Assembly (NCBI RefSeq): GCF_008831285.2
Contig: NC_045143.1
Coordinates: 20,794,854-20,854,853 of the forward strand
Length of the DNA: 60,000 bases
Direction: 5' to 3'
From: Nymphaea colorata
Taxonomy: Eukaryota; Streptophyta; Magnoliopsida; Nymphaeales; Nymphaeaceae
A program made the translations under genes and the position numbers. The notes under the pieces were generated by a model that saw only the letters and a list, made by a program, of their open reading frames with translations, made no database searches and was not told the origin of the DNA. Shown one piece after another: positions 1 through 12,928 of this stretch (its first letter is position 1; each line of letters begins with the position of its first letter).

Positions 1-2230
1 GCCTTTTGGTCGCATCATCACTCTTAGGAAGCATGGCCCCTGCACCCTTAATATAACTACACAAAGTTTTTACTAAGTGACAAAATCTAATGTTTGTTTA
101 AACAATAGGTCCTTTCAAATGAGCAGGAGATCTCAATCATGTTGACACAAACTGGTCCACATGGTACGTTTGATAGTCTCAGATTTTAGACCTAAAATTG
201 ACCAAAAATTCCTTTTAATTATACGAGACCTACAGAGTAAATAAATACCGTATTTTACCACTGTATAATAAAGAGAGTTTGGGATCCTTAGAATATGCAA
301 GTTTTGATCCTGTTGTGTTGATTTGTTAATTTTTAGAGTTCAATTTTTTGCAACAAACGTTGGAAGGCAAAACCTCCAGCTGGTATTTGCAGAAATCTTT
401 ATCATGTAACTAAAGCACCAGACTTGTGGTTGGATGAGAATAGGGATGTCAACATATCTAATTTAGACCAATCTAATTTAGACCAGATATCCTACCAAAC
501 CATCGGAAAAAGATGGATGTAGAAAAAAAATTTGAAATCCAATTAAGGAATCAGATCAGATTCGATTTAAGAAATGACATATGATCAGTTTTGGATTCAA
601 ATTCCGCTATACACAAGTATCCAACATCAGATTCGGATTCACATGAGATTTAGTTTCAGACAAATATCTTATATCCAACACACCTTTTGTGTTTTAAGAA
701 TTGACCAGATTCGGTACAACATTTGGATCTGGATTTAGATGTGAATGCAAAAATCAGATTCAGATTGGATCCAAATTGTGAAATCAATTTTGGGTTCAGA
801 TTCACGTACGATTTTTCTTCGTTCATATTTGAATATGAATTTGAATCAGAACATGTAAACATCCAAAAAGACCGATATCTTTAAGAGTATACGCGATTCA
901 AATCCAGTCCATCATCCTTAGATGGGAAGAAAGTCTGACCTCAAAGGTACCTTTGATTTGTGGGCCTTCGTGGTTTCAAATCACCCCACGCTCCGTGCAA
1001 GGTATGATCAAAAGCTAGGCATAATTTTGTTGAATTAGAAATGTCAAAATTTGTAAATAACCGCTCGACTTTTTAGGTTTTCATATATAACTGCTCAATG
1101 TTTGAAACGTGATACAGCTTGAATTTATAGGATAATTTACAAAAGCAAGTTTCATGAAAGAATTTCAAACGTTTCAATATAATTACAGGATCTTGAATTT
1201 GTTGATCGTAACTATATCCAGATCCAACAACTCATGAATCTCAATTAAAGGACATTTGCAGCTTGTCGGTCCTAACCCTCTCTTAGGACCGACAGATATA
1301 TGTGACATCAAAGAAACGATATAAAAAATAAATCACTTCTAATGGTAGGTGGGCTAGCTCCGGACCTTCAGGTTCAACAAAATTCGATAGTTAATCAGCA
1401 TACCCCTTCCCACAATCTGAAAGAACCGAACCAAACATGTGCATTGGAAGAATGAAAAGTTTATAATGAAACAATAACCAACATTCAGAATCTAAGTGAG
1501 TCAGAATCTTCAGGTCCCGCCGCAGCCCTGAACCATGAGACAAAAAGAAAGAATGGAGAGGAGAAGGGGTCCGGCTCTCGCAGAATGGACTTGGATACGA
1601 TATTAGATTCCAACCAGACCCATATAGACCAATATCGACAATTAAACATCTACTAGATCCAAAAAAGTATAAAAGAAGTGATCGCTTTTATCATATGGAT
1701 ATTCCTGCACATCGGTTCTTAATCTACTGCAAACAGGTTTAGTTTCTACCAGATATCAGACTCAGATCCATATCCGTTGACATACCAATGACTTCCAACA
1801 CGACACTGGGGCAGTTCAATCAGCAATTGAGCGTAAAAGACAAAAAGAACAGGTGTATGTAGAAATTATAGAATTTCTTGTTTTTTCTTTTTTTTAAATA
1901 AAAACTATCGTTTGTGTTAATTTTTTTTTAAAATGTTGACACGAATCGCATTGCCGTGTCGTTGCTCGTCTCGACAATAACGACTACAGGACACGTCGTG
2001 TCGCTGTGACGTAACTGATCATCAATTAGAGGAGTTGAAAGAGGGGTGATGGTGAATAAGGAAGAAAGTTTGGTCGGACCAGGTGGAATGTTTGGTCGAC
2101 CGGTCCGGTAACAGGCCCAACTGGTCAAGCAAACAGAGCCCCCAGCAGGGACTCGTTCTCACTGGATCTACCGGTCAATCCAACAAACAAACAAACGGGG
2201 AAGAAGAACACCATTTTTCAAACTTCTTTG
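1..2230. other. Intergenic, no gene recognised
   Basis: AT-rich sequence without a convincing coding region on either strand; open frames are short and lack family motifs. It contains a patch rich in GATTC/GGATT words (425-870), and a similar patch on the opposite strand near 1590-1790, which look like worn interspersed repeats. I see no RNA gene. Confidence 0.6.
425..870. repeat. Degenerate short-motif repeat patch
   Basis: The stretch is built from variants of a GATTCGGATT / GGATTCAGATT word. It also holds a tandem pair of an ATCTAATTTAGACCA word at about 458-487. Such patches are common relics of interspersed repeats in plant genomes. I cannot tie it to a named family and see no terminal repeats. 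Confidence 0.3.
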
Positions 2231-2330
2231 CGTTAACGATGGCGAACACTCCCTCAACTAAAAACGCACAACCACTCTCTCTCTCTTTCTCTGCGCAATT
2301 CCCTCCTCCCCCTGCTTCAGCCCTGATTCC

Positions 2331-2478
2331 ATGGAGGCCTCCAATCACCCGCTGAACTCTCTGCCTCTTCTTCTGCACCAAGCTTGTGCAATGCAGCTGC
2401 CGGCGGTGCTGCGGAGTATGCCGTCGTCGGATGCTGCAGCCTTGAAGGCTGCCGGAGTCAGGCGAGTCGCCGGACCGG
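2331..2478 (+). CDS. Possible first exon, unrecognised protein
   Basis: An ATG at 2331 opens 49 codons in GC-richer sequence (MEASNHPLNSL... to ...VRRVAGP) and runs into CCG|GTAAGT at 2476-2484, a near-consensus plant 5' splice site. A CT-rich leader (2275-2300) of the kind often seen in plant 5' UTRs lies just upstream. An overlapping ATG at 2239 in good context (AACGATGGCG) opens a 38-codon frame that stops at 2355, so it could be an upstream ORF. I could not find a following exon within the next few kilobases and I do not recognise the peptide. It may be a real gene start, a decayed gene, or chance. Confidence 0.28.
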
Positions 2479-4788
2479 TAAGTAAAATCTCTCGACTGCA
2501 TATCACGAAATTCCATTTCTGGCTTCTTGGTATGATGTCGACATGTGCTTCTGGTTCATTAAAACGTGGCTTTTGCTTTCACGGCTTGACCGACAATCGT
2601 TTTAATTTCATGAAGATGGTAGCTTACCAGTTTATCTTGCTCTAACAAGAGAAAATATGTCGTTGATTTTCGCAAGGCAAATTAAAAGCCTGGTAGTGAA
2701 GTCTGGGGAGCAGCAATATTTCAAATTGTCTATTAAAGGGCAAGCAGCATGCAAATAACTAAAATCTTTACGAAGTACTAACAAACAAAATATGCAATTT
2801 GTGTAGGTTTGTGTGGGCAATTGCCCACACACAAGCCCCCGCCTCCGCCCCTGGTGAGATGGCTGGCTTACGAGTATTTATACGTTGAAATATATGCGTA
2901 TTATGTATCCTGTGTCTATATTCCTGATATGTTTGGTTCTCAGGAGTAGTTATTCTGTACTCTATATTTCGATTCAACTGCAAAGGAGCAATGCGCGTTT
3001 AGGGCCCATCTTCACCGTTCATCGTTGAAGATGGCGGATGATCGGAGCGCCATTTTTTGTGGGTAGGACCATAAGCGCGTCCTACCAACAGAAGGAGAAG
3101 AGCGCCGGTCTGATTAGGTGGGGACGGCGATCGGTCTTCGCCATCGAGAGTACAGGCAACTTTTCATTTGGCAAGGGCCTCGTCTTTAGGCCTTTTGCTG
3201 TACAATTTAAGTACAAGTGAAATTCCTTTGTATTGTATTAAAGATGGTAGATGCACGACACTCTAATTGATACCACTTATTACTCAGATTTCATAGCAGC
3301 CCTGCATCTGAAGAAAGAAAAGAAAAACTTCAACCTCTTCTAAAATCGCCTTGTTAAGTAGAGCTAACATCTTTGACAAAATTTGTGAGTCTCATTAATG
3401 TAATAACCGTGAACAAGAAATCAAGAACAATGAACTGGTTTCCTTCTTTGGTTCTTAAATTTTTCAGCCCTTTAAAAACCAAATTGGTAATAAGAAGTGG
3501 CGTTTGAAATTTTTGTAAAGCTTAGTTAGAGAAGGTGCAACATGTTGAAGAGGAAGGTTCCATCTACAACTTTTTCCATTTTTCTTTTTTTTGGGACCCA
3601 CTTCTAAGTCTTTCGTGAGAAGGACTTGCAGGTTTTTATCTCTTTTTTTTTTCTTTTCCCTTCTTTAAATTTTCATTCTCTTCATATTTTTCTTTTCAAT
3701 GTTGTATTTTTGCAAAAGTCAATCGTTATTTTAAAACCCCCAAAGCCATTTTCTCGCCACCAAAGTTCTTATGCATTGCTTTGGCAAAGGGCAATTCCCA
3801 TTGAAACTTGAACTTACTGAGTGGAGCCTTGATGGATTTCGTTCTATTTTTCTTGTTCATAATGGAAATACAACTCTTGCAACGAGAAGCAGCGTGATTA
3901 TTTCAACTGTATGTTCTTACAATAAAGTGGGTATAGATAGCATTTTGTCTTACAGTTTTTACATTATCGACCAGAAAGTCATTGACTTTCACAGCCCTCC
4001 TTTTTCAATTTCCCATAAAAATTGAAGTTCAAGGTATCACTATATTAGGTTTTGAATGAGATTTTCTCAAATATGGTGGCTTCTCTACTTCCAGCGGCCA
4101 TATAGAGGTAGGACATCCAGCAGGCAGTCTACACCGGGCTACAAAAAATACTAATTTTTTGTATTGATGTTTTTGAGAAATTTTTTCATTTATATATTGA
4201 CGTGCCTTAAAATTTTAAAAAATTTATCAGTCAAAAATTTCTGGCTCCGTCCCTTCTGAAATGGTGGGGCAACAGAATCGTGTAAGGCGGATCGAGACCG
4301 TTGATTCAAGACCCTAGATCTTTGAAACAAACGTGAGCCTTAGATTTCTCGTTTCCACTACTAAGGTTGACGGTGCCAGGTCACAATCACAATAGGCGGG
4401 CTCCAATGAAAATAAAATCTGACATGTGAAAGAACATAGTAAATATATGTTATTAAAATGGGTTCAGAAACCGGATCGGCGAGGTTGCTGACTCGGTGGA
4501 TCGGTTCAGAAACCGACCCAATAAAATCCAATACGGGCCGATGCCTGCGTATTGGTTTTCTTAGTTTGATTGAAAAAAAAAGACCCGTAATAATCACCGT
4601 TAAACCGTCTCAGTTTTGCTCGTTACCTAGCAGTCAACAGATATGCACGTGAAAAAAAGGGAGTTTGGGATGTCTAAAAAAAAAACAGTTTTGATTAAAC
4701 TTCTAACTTTTTCCCTACGTCTAAATCATTTTCACTGATCATGGGTATTTTAGTCATTACACTTCTTGAAATATAAGAAACTGTACAC

Positions 4789-4791
<3 letters not shown>
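2479..4791. other. Intergenic, no gene recognised
   Basis: No supported coding region. The stretch holds a 22-bp perfect palindrome (2810-2831). It also holds two short GC-rich tails ending in CCTCCGCCCCTG (2838-2851) and GGCTCCGTCCCTT (4242-4254), which resemble worn transposable-element debris. A short inverted pair GTAGGAC/GTCCTAC sits near 3062-3085. Confidence 0.5.
2810..2831. repeat. 22-bp perfect palindrome
   Basis: TGTGTGGGCAATTGCCCACA plus CA reads identically on both strands. It could fold as a hairpin or mark a transposon footprint. No partner copy was noticed elsewhere in the window. Confidence 0.9.

Positions 4792-4833
<42 letters not shown>
4792..4833. repeat. (TA)n microsatellite
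   Basis: Uninterrupted TA dinucleotides over about 40 bp. Confidence 0.95.
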
Positions 4834-4835
<2 letters not shown>

Positions 4836-4940
4836 TGTTTTCACGTCTGCGTACCTCTATGTAGATAAAAGAGACTGAGGTTGATTAGAAAAAAAGGAGC
4901 ACCAGTCCTTATGTTATTTGGGGAGAAGGAAAAGTCTTAC

Positions 4941-5116
4941 CAAACAATTAAAGCATCCATGGAAGACGCCCAAACTGCTCGTCCCACCAAACGGTCTACC
5001 TTCCCAAGAACCGGAATATGAAAATATGGGCACCAATAACCAAGCTTCATAGCCATGGCCACAAGTAGGAATGGTAGAGCAGCTAAGCAAATTATCCATG
5101 CCTTCCAAAGAGAGTG
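4941..5116 (-). pseudogene. Exon-like fragment, unrecognised membrane-type peptide
   Basis: On the minus strand a stretch of 176 nt is bounded by TTTTCAG (acceptor, plus 5117-5123) and TTTG|GTAAGA (donor, plus 4935-4940). It is open in one frame for 58 codons. The peptide starts HSLWKAWIICLAALPFLLVA, a hydrophobic run that could span a membrane, and continues through LGYWCPYFHIPVLGKVDRL. Splice borders, frame openness and amino-acid texture all look exonic. I found no neighbouring exons and do not recognise the family. It lies about 0.45 kb inside a CACTA transposon end, so it may be a captured gene fragment; it could equally be part of a dead gene. Confidence 0.28.
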
Positions 5117-5390
5117 CTGAAAACACCGGTTTCTCCTACATCTACGTTACTTTTGTGTAGTTCTGTGTTCAACTTGGACTTACCGATTTTGTTATGTACT
5201 GGCTGGTCCGAGTTCGAACGGAACATGGCACGGTTTTTTGTGGAGCAGAGTTTCTTTCTCATGAAAAGCCCAATAATATATGGTCACCGGGTCAAGTCCA
5301 TGATTGAACTTACCTTGATTCAACCTGTGACTCACCCAAGACGGCTCAAGTTAATTAGAACCAAAAACATCCGAATCAATATTTAGACTA

Positions 5391-5575
5391 TTGTGAAGGC
5401 GTCTACACCGACGCGTGGAGCGAAACACGCGTTTGAATGTCGCTGATAGGTTCTACCAATACTTTTTTCACTCACTACCAACACAGATGTCAGTAAAACT
5501 TTTACTGACGCGTCTTCAAGTTTTACTGATGGTTTCGGGTTTGGGGCATCGGTGATTCCTCAGTTTTTTGTAGTG
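5391..5575 (-). mobile_element. Terminal segment of a CACTA (En/Spm-type) transposon
   Basis: Read on the minus strand from 5575, the sequence begins CACTACAAAAAACTGAGG, the characteristic CACTA terminus. Subterminal motifs follow in both orientations, including CAGTAAAAC words and a perfect inverted repeat with a one-base centre at 5489-5509 (GTCAGTAAAA-C-TTTTACTGAC). Clustered short repeats next to a CACTACAA end are typical of this superfamily. The inner limit is approximate. I could not find the partner terminus upstream, so the full element is undefined or one end has been lost. No transposase was recognised. Confidence 0.65.
5489..5509. repeat. Subterminal inverted repeat of the CACTA end
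   Basis: Ten-base perfect arms around a single C. In the CACTA superfamily, short subterminal repeats serve as transposase binding sites; that role is inferred here. Confidence 0.7.
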
Positions 5576-8257
5576 ACTTGGCCTAGCCAAAAGGCCTTAA
5601 CTTATCATGTGCACTGATCAGCCTGATTGACTAGCCATGTTTCATAGGAAACTATAAATTGTTACTTGCTTTATATATAAAACACTCATGTTCTGTCTTA
5701 CATATTACTACTATATTGTAAAACTTTTAACTCTTAATTAATTTCAAGTTTATATACTGAAAGTATATGTACATGTACATGTATCTTTGTTCCCAACAAA
5801 TAAAAATAAACGACCCTATGTACTCGACCAATTAGTAAGCTAGTAATCTGTCTTGGCCCATCCCACACGTATGAAGCCTCAGTCTTGAATGCCAACAATG
5901 GCCGTGATTTCTGATGAGTAAGCTCGAAATATTTTTCATATACAAACGCTGAAAACAACTATAAGTTCAAATTGCGCGGTTGGTCTCATGGAATGCCCAT
6001 ATTAAAGGGAACATGATATTAGGGAATTCATTGGACACTCTGTGATCACACTTAGTTTAGCATGTGAATCGAATGAACTGAAGAAGGGTACTTAATTTGC
6101 TCTTTCTCAATGGGTTTCGCTTCTTCTTCAGATGCTTGCATAGTATGACTAAAGGCAAATTAATTATGAGGAGGCCTAAACCTATATTTGTGCAGTACTC
6201 TGTGAAAGTACCTGAAACACCAGCCCTATATGACGATATGAAATAATAGAAACAAATATATATGGAAGATGCTAACAATCGATTATAGAGGTTCTTTAAT
6301 TCTCGACTTCAATTCTATAATTAGCAAGGATATATGGCAACTTAGGCACACAATAAACTCTGGGTATTGCTTAATTGGAAAGGTAGTATCCAGCATCCAT
6401 TCCTTGTGGTAAGCTGTTAGCTATGTAGATGGAGATTTTCACGGTGGTTTAAATATGTAACCTGTTTTGGATTTTAGGTCATATGGTTGGTTGGTCCTGT
6501 ATCAAAAGCCCAACTATCATTAGTATTTCTGGAGATAAGGGCATGATGACTATATGTTAGTGTCATTAGAAGAATCATCAGAAACCATATATATTTTTGC
6601 TGATTTTGCTTAAGAGAACTTTATTTGATCATCCATAGAGACAGCATGAGCACCTTTATGTTTTGGAGTTCTGCTTTTTTGTCATGTGTTGGATGCCACG
6701 TAAGTTCATAACATTTCTTGCTCGTGTGGCCAAGTATATAGCCTAGCTAGTGCTTAGTTTTATCAAAAGCGTGTTGTCCTTTTTGTCATTGGCTATTAAT
6801 ACTTGCTTAGAAGACAAGACAGTACAGAACATAACCTTGTTAATTCATGACCAGTCATGTGTCTTCCCTCCTTGTCACTTTGTGACCCAGTTCTTCACAT
6901 TACATAATGGAACAAATGTTAGGGAAGGAAATAAGAGAGATAGTCATCAATACCTAGCATTTGATGTTACTTGAATCTTCACCCTGGCTGGCTAAAACTT
7001 TGAAAATTTGATCCTTTTGCAATCATCACCAAAGAACATCAACTTCAAAGGTTACGGAAAAATGTTTGAGATAACTCATTTGATCACTTACCTTGCAATG
7101 CTCCAAAGTATTCTCTAAATGGTTTTGCTTCAACTTTGGAAGCAGCAATATCTTGTTAGAGTTGCTGTTTTGCTCGTCACAAACATCCTTTATAGATTCC
7201 TAGATTTTTTTAGAACAATATCAAGAAACAAAAATCCTCGATAGTCTAGGTCATTTTGCTTAACTATTTGAGTCTCCCATTGATGCAGTCAAGTTTCAAT
7301 TTGCCATTGACTGCCTTAGCCCAATTCAAGCAGTTAGGTCCATAGGATGAAACCCTGGTGAACTTTGGTGCACTTATTTTGTTCCTACACATCCATTTTT
7401 GGTGGATGCTTTAAACCATCTAGGTAGATTAGGAAAGTGATTTTCAGACGTAAGAATGGAAAGGGAAAAAAAGAACAAAATAAGAAACACTCAGAGAAGG
7501 ATGCAAATACTCTAGTACATACCATGTTACATGTAACATAAGATGGACCAACTCACAATTAATGTATGAGATCATTAACAATTGAGATAACATGAAGAGG
7601 AGAAAACAAAGAGATACCAATGATAACACGTGAGTTGATTGTGACCCATTTTCATAGAACGAATTAACAATATTTCTTGATTAATATGCATTCCTTCTTT
7701 TAAAGTGGTGGAATAAGCAGACCACCAGATGAAGAGAGGATAAAAACAAATGTGTATGATGATTTATCTATCCAAACACCTTTGTCTTTACAATATCCAA
7801 CATCATCTTCAATCATCAAGTAAGGCCAAATATAGGTCTAACATCTTCATGAGCAAACTTGTAGCAATCAGTTAAAGTTTAAAGTGCACGTTTTGCATAT
7901 TAAACTCATAAAAGAGTGCATGCATTCGATATGACGTGACTCATGTCTACAAAGGTACAAGCATATGTTAGCCATGACTCATACCTTATATATAAAGATA
8001 GAAATCAATGTTTAATGAAAGAGGTTGTAGTAAATGAAGATAGTGGTGAACACTAGATCTCAATCACAAAAGGCATTCACATCTAACAAACAAGGAGATG
8101 AAGGAAGCTTGTAGCCAAAGGGATAAATTTCAAAGGCTTTTATGTCAATTTTTATTTTTTCATTAGCAAATTAAGATTGGCTCAACCATTATGATTGAAG
8201 ATGCATGAGTAGTGACTGTATCTACTACTTTTCCTTTTCAGGCATTTATGCTATGAT
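5576..8257. other. Intergenic, no gene recognised
   Basis: AT-rich with many stops in all frames. A faint minus-strand likeness to copia-type gag words near 7290-7335 was too weak to call. No RNA gene or terminal repeats were seen. Confidence 0.5.
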
Positions 8258-9298
8258 GAATTATTGTGATTTATACTTGCCTACACAATTTCAATTGTTT
8301 ATGAATAAATAACTACTTGAATGTCTTGACATGGAGATGATATACAAAAACCATAAAATTTGTTATCATATTCATTTTCTTCCGCATGAAGTCACGCAAA
8401 TTGCTCCTAGGCTCTATGAGCTAAGCACACCATGTCATCTACTAGACTTGAGCACATTGTAAGACCACAAACTCTATTAAGGAGATTATCAACTTTGACC
8501 AAGGGCTTCTATATCTAGACAAAGGGTTTAGCAGACAAGCTGAAGATGACTTGCACTTATAGTTTCTTTGAGTAGGATGAGCTTGATGATGAATTTTCTT
8601 GTCAATGTAAAATGCATATGTTTTCAGAACATATATATGTGGTCAATATCATTGCCATACTTAGCAACATTTGGCACATTAATTTGAAAGATATAAAAAA
8701 ACCCAGCATTTAGATCATATATATGTTCCTTTGCCATTTCATAAAGAGATTAAGAGTTGTTGTTTGATTTTTAAAAGGAGAAGAATTATTGTGATTTATA
8801 CTTGCGTGCACAATTTCAATTGTTTATGAATAAATAACTACTTGAATGTCTTGACATGGAGATGATCTACAAAAACCATAAAATCTATTTCCTTATTCAT
8901 TCTCTTTCGCATGAAGTCACACAAATTGCTCCCAAGCTCTATGAGCTACAGACACCACTTCATCTACTAGACTTGAGCACATTGTGAGACTACAAACTCT
9001 ATTAATGAGATTATCAACATTGAGCAAGGGCTTTCATATCTAGACAAATGGTCTAGTAGACAAGCCCAAGATGACTTGCACTTTATACTTTCTTTAAGTA
9101 AGGTGAACTTGATGATGAATTGTCTTGTCAATGTAAAATGCATGCGTTTTCACAACATATATATTTGGCAATATCATTGTCACACTTAACTACATCAATT
9201 TGGAAGATATAAACAAACCAGAATTTATCTAGATCATATATATGTTCCTTTGCCAATTCATAAAGAGATTGAGGGTTGTTTGATTTTTAAAAGAAGAA
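8258..9298. repeat. Tandem duplication, unit about 525 bp
   Basis: Copy 1 (8258-8782) and copy 2 (8783-about 9298) both start GAATTATTGTGATTTATACT and stay aligned to the shared end TTTGATTTTTAAAAG. Differences are scattered substitutions and small indels, for example CTCCTAGGCTC against CTCCCAAGCTC. Neither copy codes for a recognisable protein. Head-to-tail arrangement with no target-site signature favours unequal exchange over transposition. Confidence 0.9.
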
Positions 9299-12200
9299 AC
9301 TAGACATTTAACTGTCAAGAATTATATCAATAGTGTGACCTTTTTCAGGATTTCATCCTTTGGAAGGCATGCTAAGAGAGGAAAAAGTATACTTCTCTGG
9401 AATTACTAAGGGACACTAGCCTAAAATTGTGGATCTTTGGTGACTCAGAGCTTTATATATGATGTTTTATGTATCTTATGGAAAGTAATTCACTATGGAA
9501 TTAATGATTCTTGAGAATCCTCTAATTTAGGACTTTTAGGTGACTCTCTCATCATTTACAAGGAATAGACTATAAGATACTTGATCACTAGTTGTCATTG
9601 GAAAAATGGATAAGGATGTAGTACTTACATATCATAATTTTGGTAATCTGTTTCTTTGGATGAGGAATTTTACCAAAATTACCAATAACTTTTGAAATAC
9701 AATCATGGTTTTTACTAGTTTTGATTAGCAACTACACATTCCAAACCGCCACACACATAGGCACATACATACACTTCTGGATGGTGAATTGGAAATTCAA
9801 TATACAACCAGAGTAGTTTATGTTCTTTTTAACTTCAAGTTGAAGACAAGAATATGTTGAAGAAATTATACATTCTTCTTGACTTTTGGTTATCATGTCA
9901 ATGATGACCACACATATAAAGTTGCATAAATTAAGATAACTTTGATTACTTTTGATGCATTTATTCTTTTATGAATCAATATACTGTGGAGGAATTACTC
10001 CTTTCCAATATTTTCATTGTGCGAAAATTAGCATTGATAATCTTATCACTTCCTTTTTTTGCATTTCAATAGACCTAATATATAAAACACACCTAATAGC
10101 CAACTTAAGCCCAAAACGACTCCCAACTTAGCACTAGAGTTGTGGCTGCTTCTTGCAAGAGTACTCTTATGCTACCAGTGACCACAGGAGCATATAGCAA
10201 GATTACTTGGCACATAAACTACAATATGACACTTCTTGAGTAATATTCTTACATAAACTTTCACACATGCTGCTAGTTCCAACTAGTATATCACTAGTTC
10301 CAACTAGTATAGCAAATATTTGAACTCTAGAGATAACATAGCACAAAACAAGGCTGATTTAATTTGCATCGTCCATGTATATATGAATGTGTGTTGTGTT
10401 TGTTTTTTTTTTTCATGAAAGGCCTTCTTTTAAATCCTAATGGCCTCGAATTCTTCAACTTAGCCGTGACTTGAGTTTTTTTTTTTTTTTTAGATTCTGT
10501 CAGTCTATTTTGGAGCCTACACAAAGAAATCACCCAGGTCAACATTCAGTCGTAACCATATGTTCCCTTTTCAGATTGATTTCATTTTAAAGCCTGGTCA
10601 GTGGGTAGTTTTGCCCCAGGTCAAGTGCTAATACCATATCTTCGAGTTTGTTCTCAAACATTCTCACAACCATCATGGTTACGACTAGATACCAATATAA
10701 AACACTCTTTTAAGAACATTAGATGATTTTGTAAAAGCTCACCTAGAGAAACCCAACACGGATAACAAGCTTAAGAATTAGATGATCACTAATAGTTGTA
10801 CATGGATAGCTCCCATTAGATCCATTGCAGCCAACATATCTTACACCATGTACTTGCAATTTTAGATTTTCTAAAGCATTGTAAACTATGATATATTAAT
10901 AGTCAAGCCCTAGAGTGAATTAGTATGTTGTTAATTTAATGTTCAATTTTAGTTGTAGACAACATGGCACTGAAAATGTTTGTACTTTGAGTTTGTGACT
11001 TTTATGGAAGCTTTTCAATGAACTGATGTGAAACTTGTTGTCTCGTGTTTGATTAGTTTAATTTACTTTTTACATAAGTACATTCTTTACAACAAAAGGC
11101 ATTAATGTGAGGGACTGTCAACTGTAAAAAGGAGTCTTTACAAGGTGTAGATATGTGAAAAGTAGAGTAAGACATCCTGCAATCCATGTATAACCCACCA
11201 GGATTCATGAGGTATTCCATTTAATGTGCTATTTCTTGTATCATACCATAAGATCAACATGAAAATCCATCAAAATGTTTTGTGCTTATTCAGTGTTGAT
11301 GAGTTGAGAACATACTTATTGTAGATCAAAACGTCAGCTTTCAAATAATGCTTGCATTCTACACGATTTTTCTAACAACCTTTCATGAGTAATAATGTCA
11401 TTGAGGCAAATATTTCATAGTCAAGTGCACGTTATCTTGCTTTCTCATGCATATGTAATTAGAAGAGCATTTTATCAACTGCAGCTAACATAGGTAACCA
11501 TGGTCAAGATACTTCATTGTCACGATCTTTACCACATTAAGATATCCTATCCATACGAACAAGAACATGTAAAAGATCTCCTTTGTTCTTTCTTCATTCC
11601 AAAACTTTACTCCTAGATCTGCCTTCCTATGTCTTTAGTGAAGTACATTCGATCCGACTGTATAAAAAAAGGGATCTTATGTGAATCAATGTTGCAATGG
11701 GTGTTTAGACTGCATAGAATTTGACTATCATTTTTATTGTATAATATAATTAACACATTTTTGTTGTATAATATAGTAAACATCCACGCATGAATTATTC
11801 TTGGAGTGATTAGGGGTTGCTCTAACTTCACAAGTTAAATTTCACAAAGAACATTCCCTGAGTACTTGTCAACCGAAAATCACTTTGGGGCGCTGTCTAT
11901 TATTGCCGGATGCATTGTTGCCGAAGGTCGTTTCCCATATAATGCAAGATTTTAATGTAGAGCTAACTGTTATGCCAATTATGTTCACAAAGAGAAATTC
12001 ACTTCACATAGAATTCTAATTAGTAGTAGTAACAAATCTCACGGCAGTGGACAAACAACCATCCTATTTGTTTTGTCCCACAGATCGTTGGAAGTTTCAA
12101 TTGAAGAGCAATTTTTTTCTGATTAGTTAAAATTCACTTTCAAAACAACCTTTCTTCGAGGGATTTCAGTTCAAAAGAAGCAAGTCAGTGTGCATCTATA

Positions 12201-12737
12201 TGGAAATTTTTGACAGTGAAAGCGATGGGATTACTCTACATGAGATTTCATGTTACTAGGCTGTTCGTTCCTTTGTAGCACAGGTACACGTGCAACTTGA
12301 CTTATTGCATGTTGCTGATACCATGATTTCGAACAAAATGAAGGCAGAAGACAAGAAAAACAGCTCCGTTGATGTACAAATCGAGGGGAAATTTTAGATA
12401 TTCATGTTTCGTCTTCTCTTACGATGTTATATTTCTTTTCTTCTTCGTCGATAGAGGAAGGATGAATGGAAGAAACAATTCTGGGTGACCATCCCATAAA
12501 CTCAATGCCAAGTTCGGTACCTGAAACTGGTTATGCAGTTTCTTTTTCTTCTTTGCTTCACGTAATTAACAACAGAAGTTCCTTATTAATAATAAGTACC
12601 CATTAAACAACAAAAAAGAAGCAATTCCAATACAAACTACATACAGGTTGCAATGCAAACAACAGAAAATTCGTGTGCATTGCTTCCCATATTAAAAGCA
12701 TAAGTCATACTCATGCTATTCTACAACAATCATAATA
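9299..12737. other. Intergenic, no gene recognised
   Basis: About 3.4 kb without a supported coding region or RNA gene on either strand. Only short A/T runs and an 18-bp direct repeat (ACTAGTTCCAACTAGTAT region, 10271-10311) stand out. The end nearest 12.9 kb is probably downstream flank of the MYB gene. Confidence 0.5.
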
Positions 12738-12830
12738 GTAGCAGCAACAGCATTATCATCACTACTAGTAGTGGTGGTGGTGGTGGTGGTAGTAGTAATC
12801 ACAGTAGCAGTAATAGAAGCAACAATAACA
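12738..12830. repeat. Trinucleotide repeats downstream of MYB5
   Basis: Imperfect AGT/AGC words surround an uninterrupted GGT run (about 12770-12797). The tract is about 100-190 bp beyond the MYB5 stop on the minus strand, so it is probably in or near the 3' UTR. Confidence 0.8.
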
Positions 12831-12928
12831 GTGGAAGACTGTCATGAAACCAAAAAACTGGGGAACTATTCATTTCTTCTCTTGAAAGATCATCTCTTGG
12901 TGCAGGAATCTCTCAGGAACCAAGCTCT

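Noticed and set aside
3038-3220. 60-codon plus-strand frame in GC-richer DNA
   Set aside because: No domain, no splice context, and the area contains short inverted repeats suggestive of element debris.
7270-7340. Minus-strand likeness to copia gag (LNWAKAVNGKLKLDCINGRLK)
   Set aside because: One short resemblance without neighbouring pol motifs or LTRs; too weak to call.
12481-12530. 5S rRNA-like words (CTGGGTGACCATCCC)
   Set aside because: Only a short match; the rest of a 5S gene is absent on both strands.
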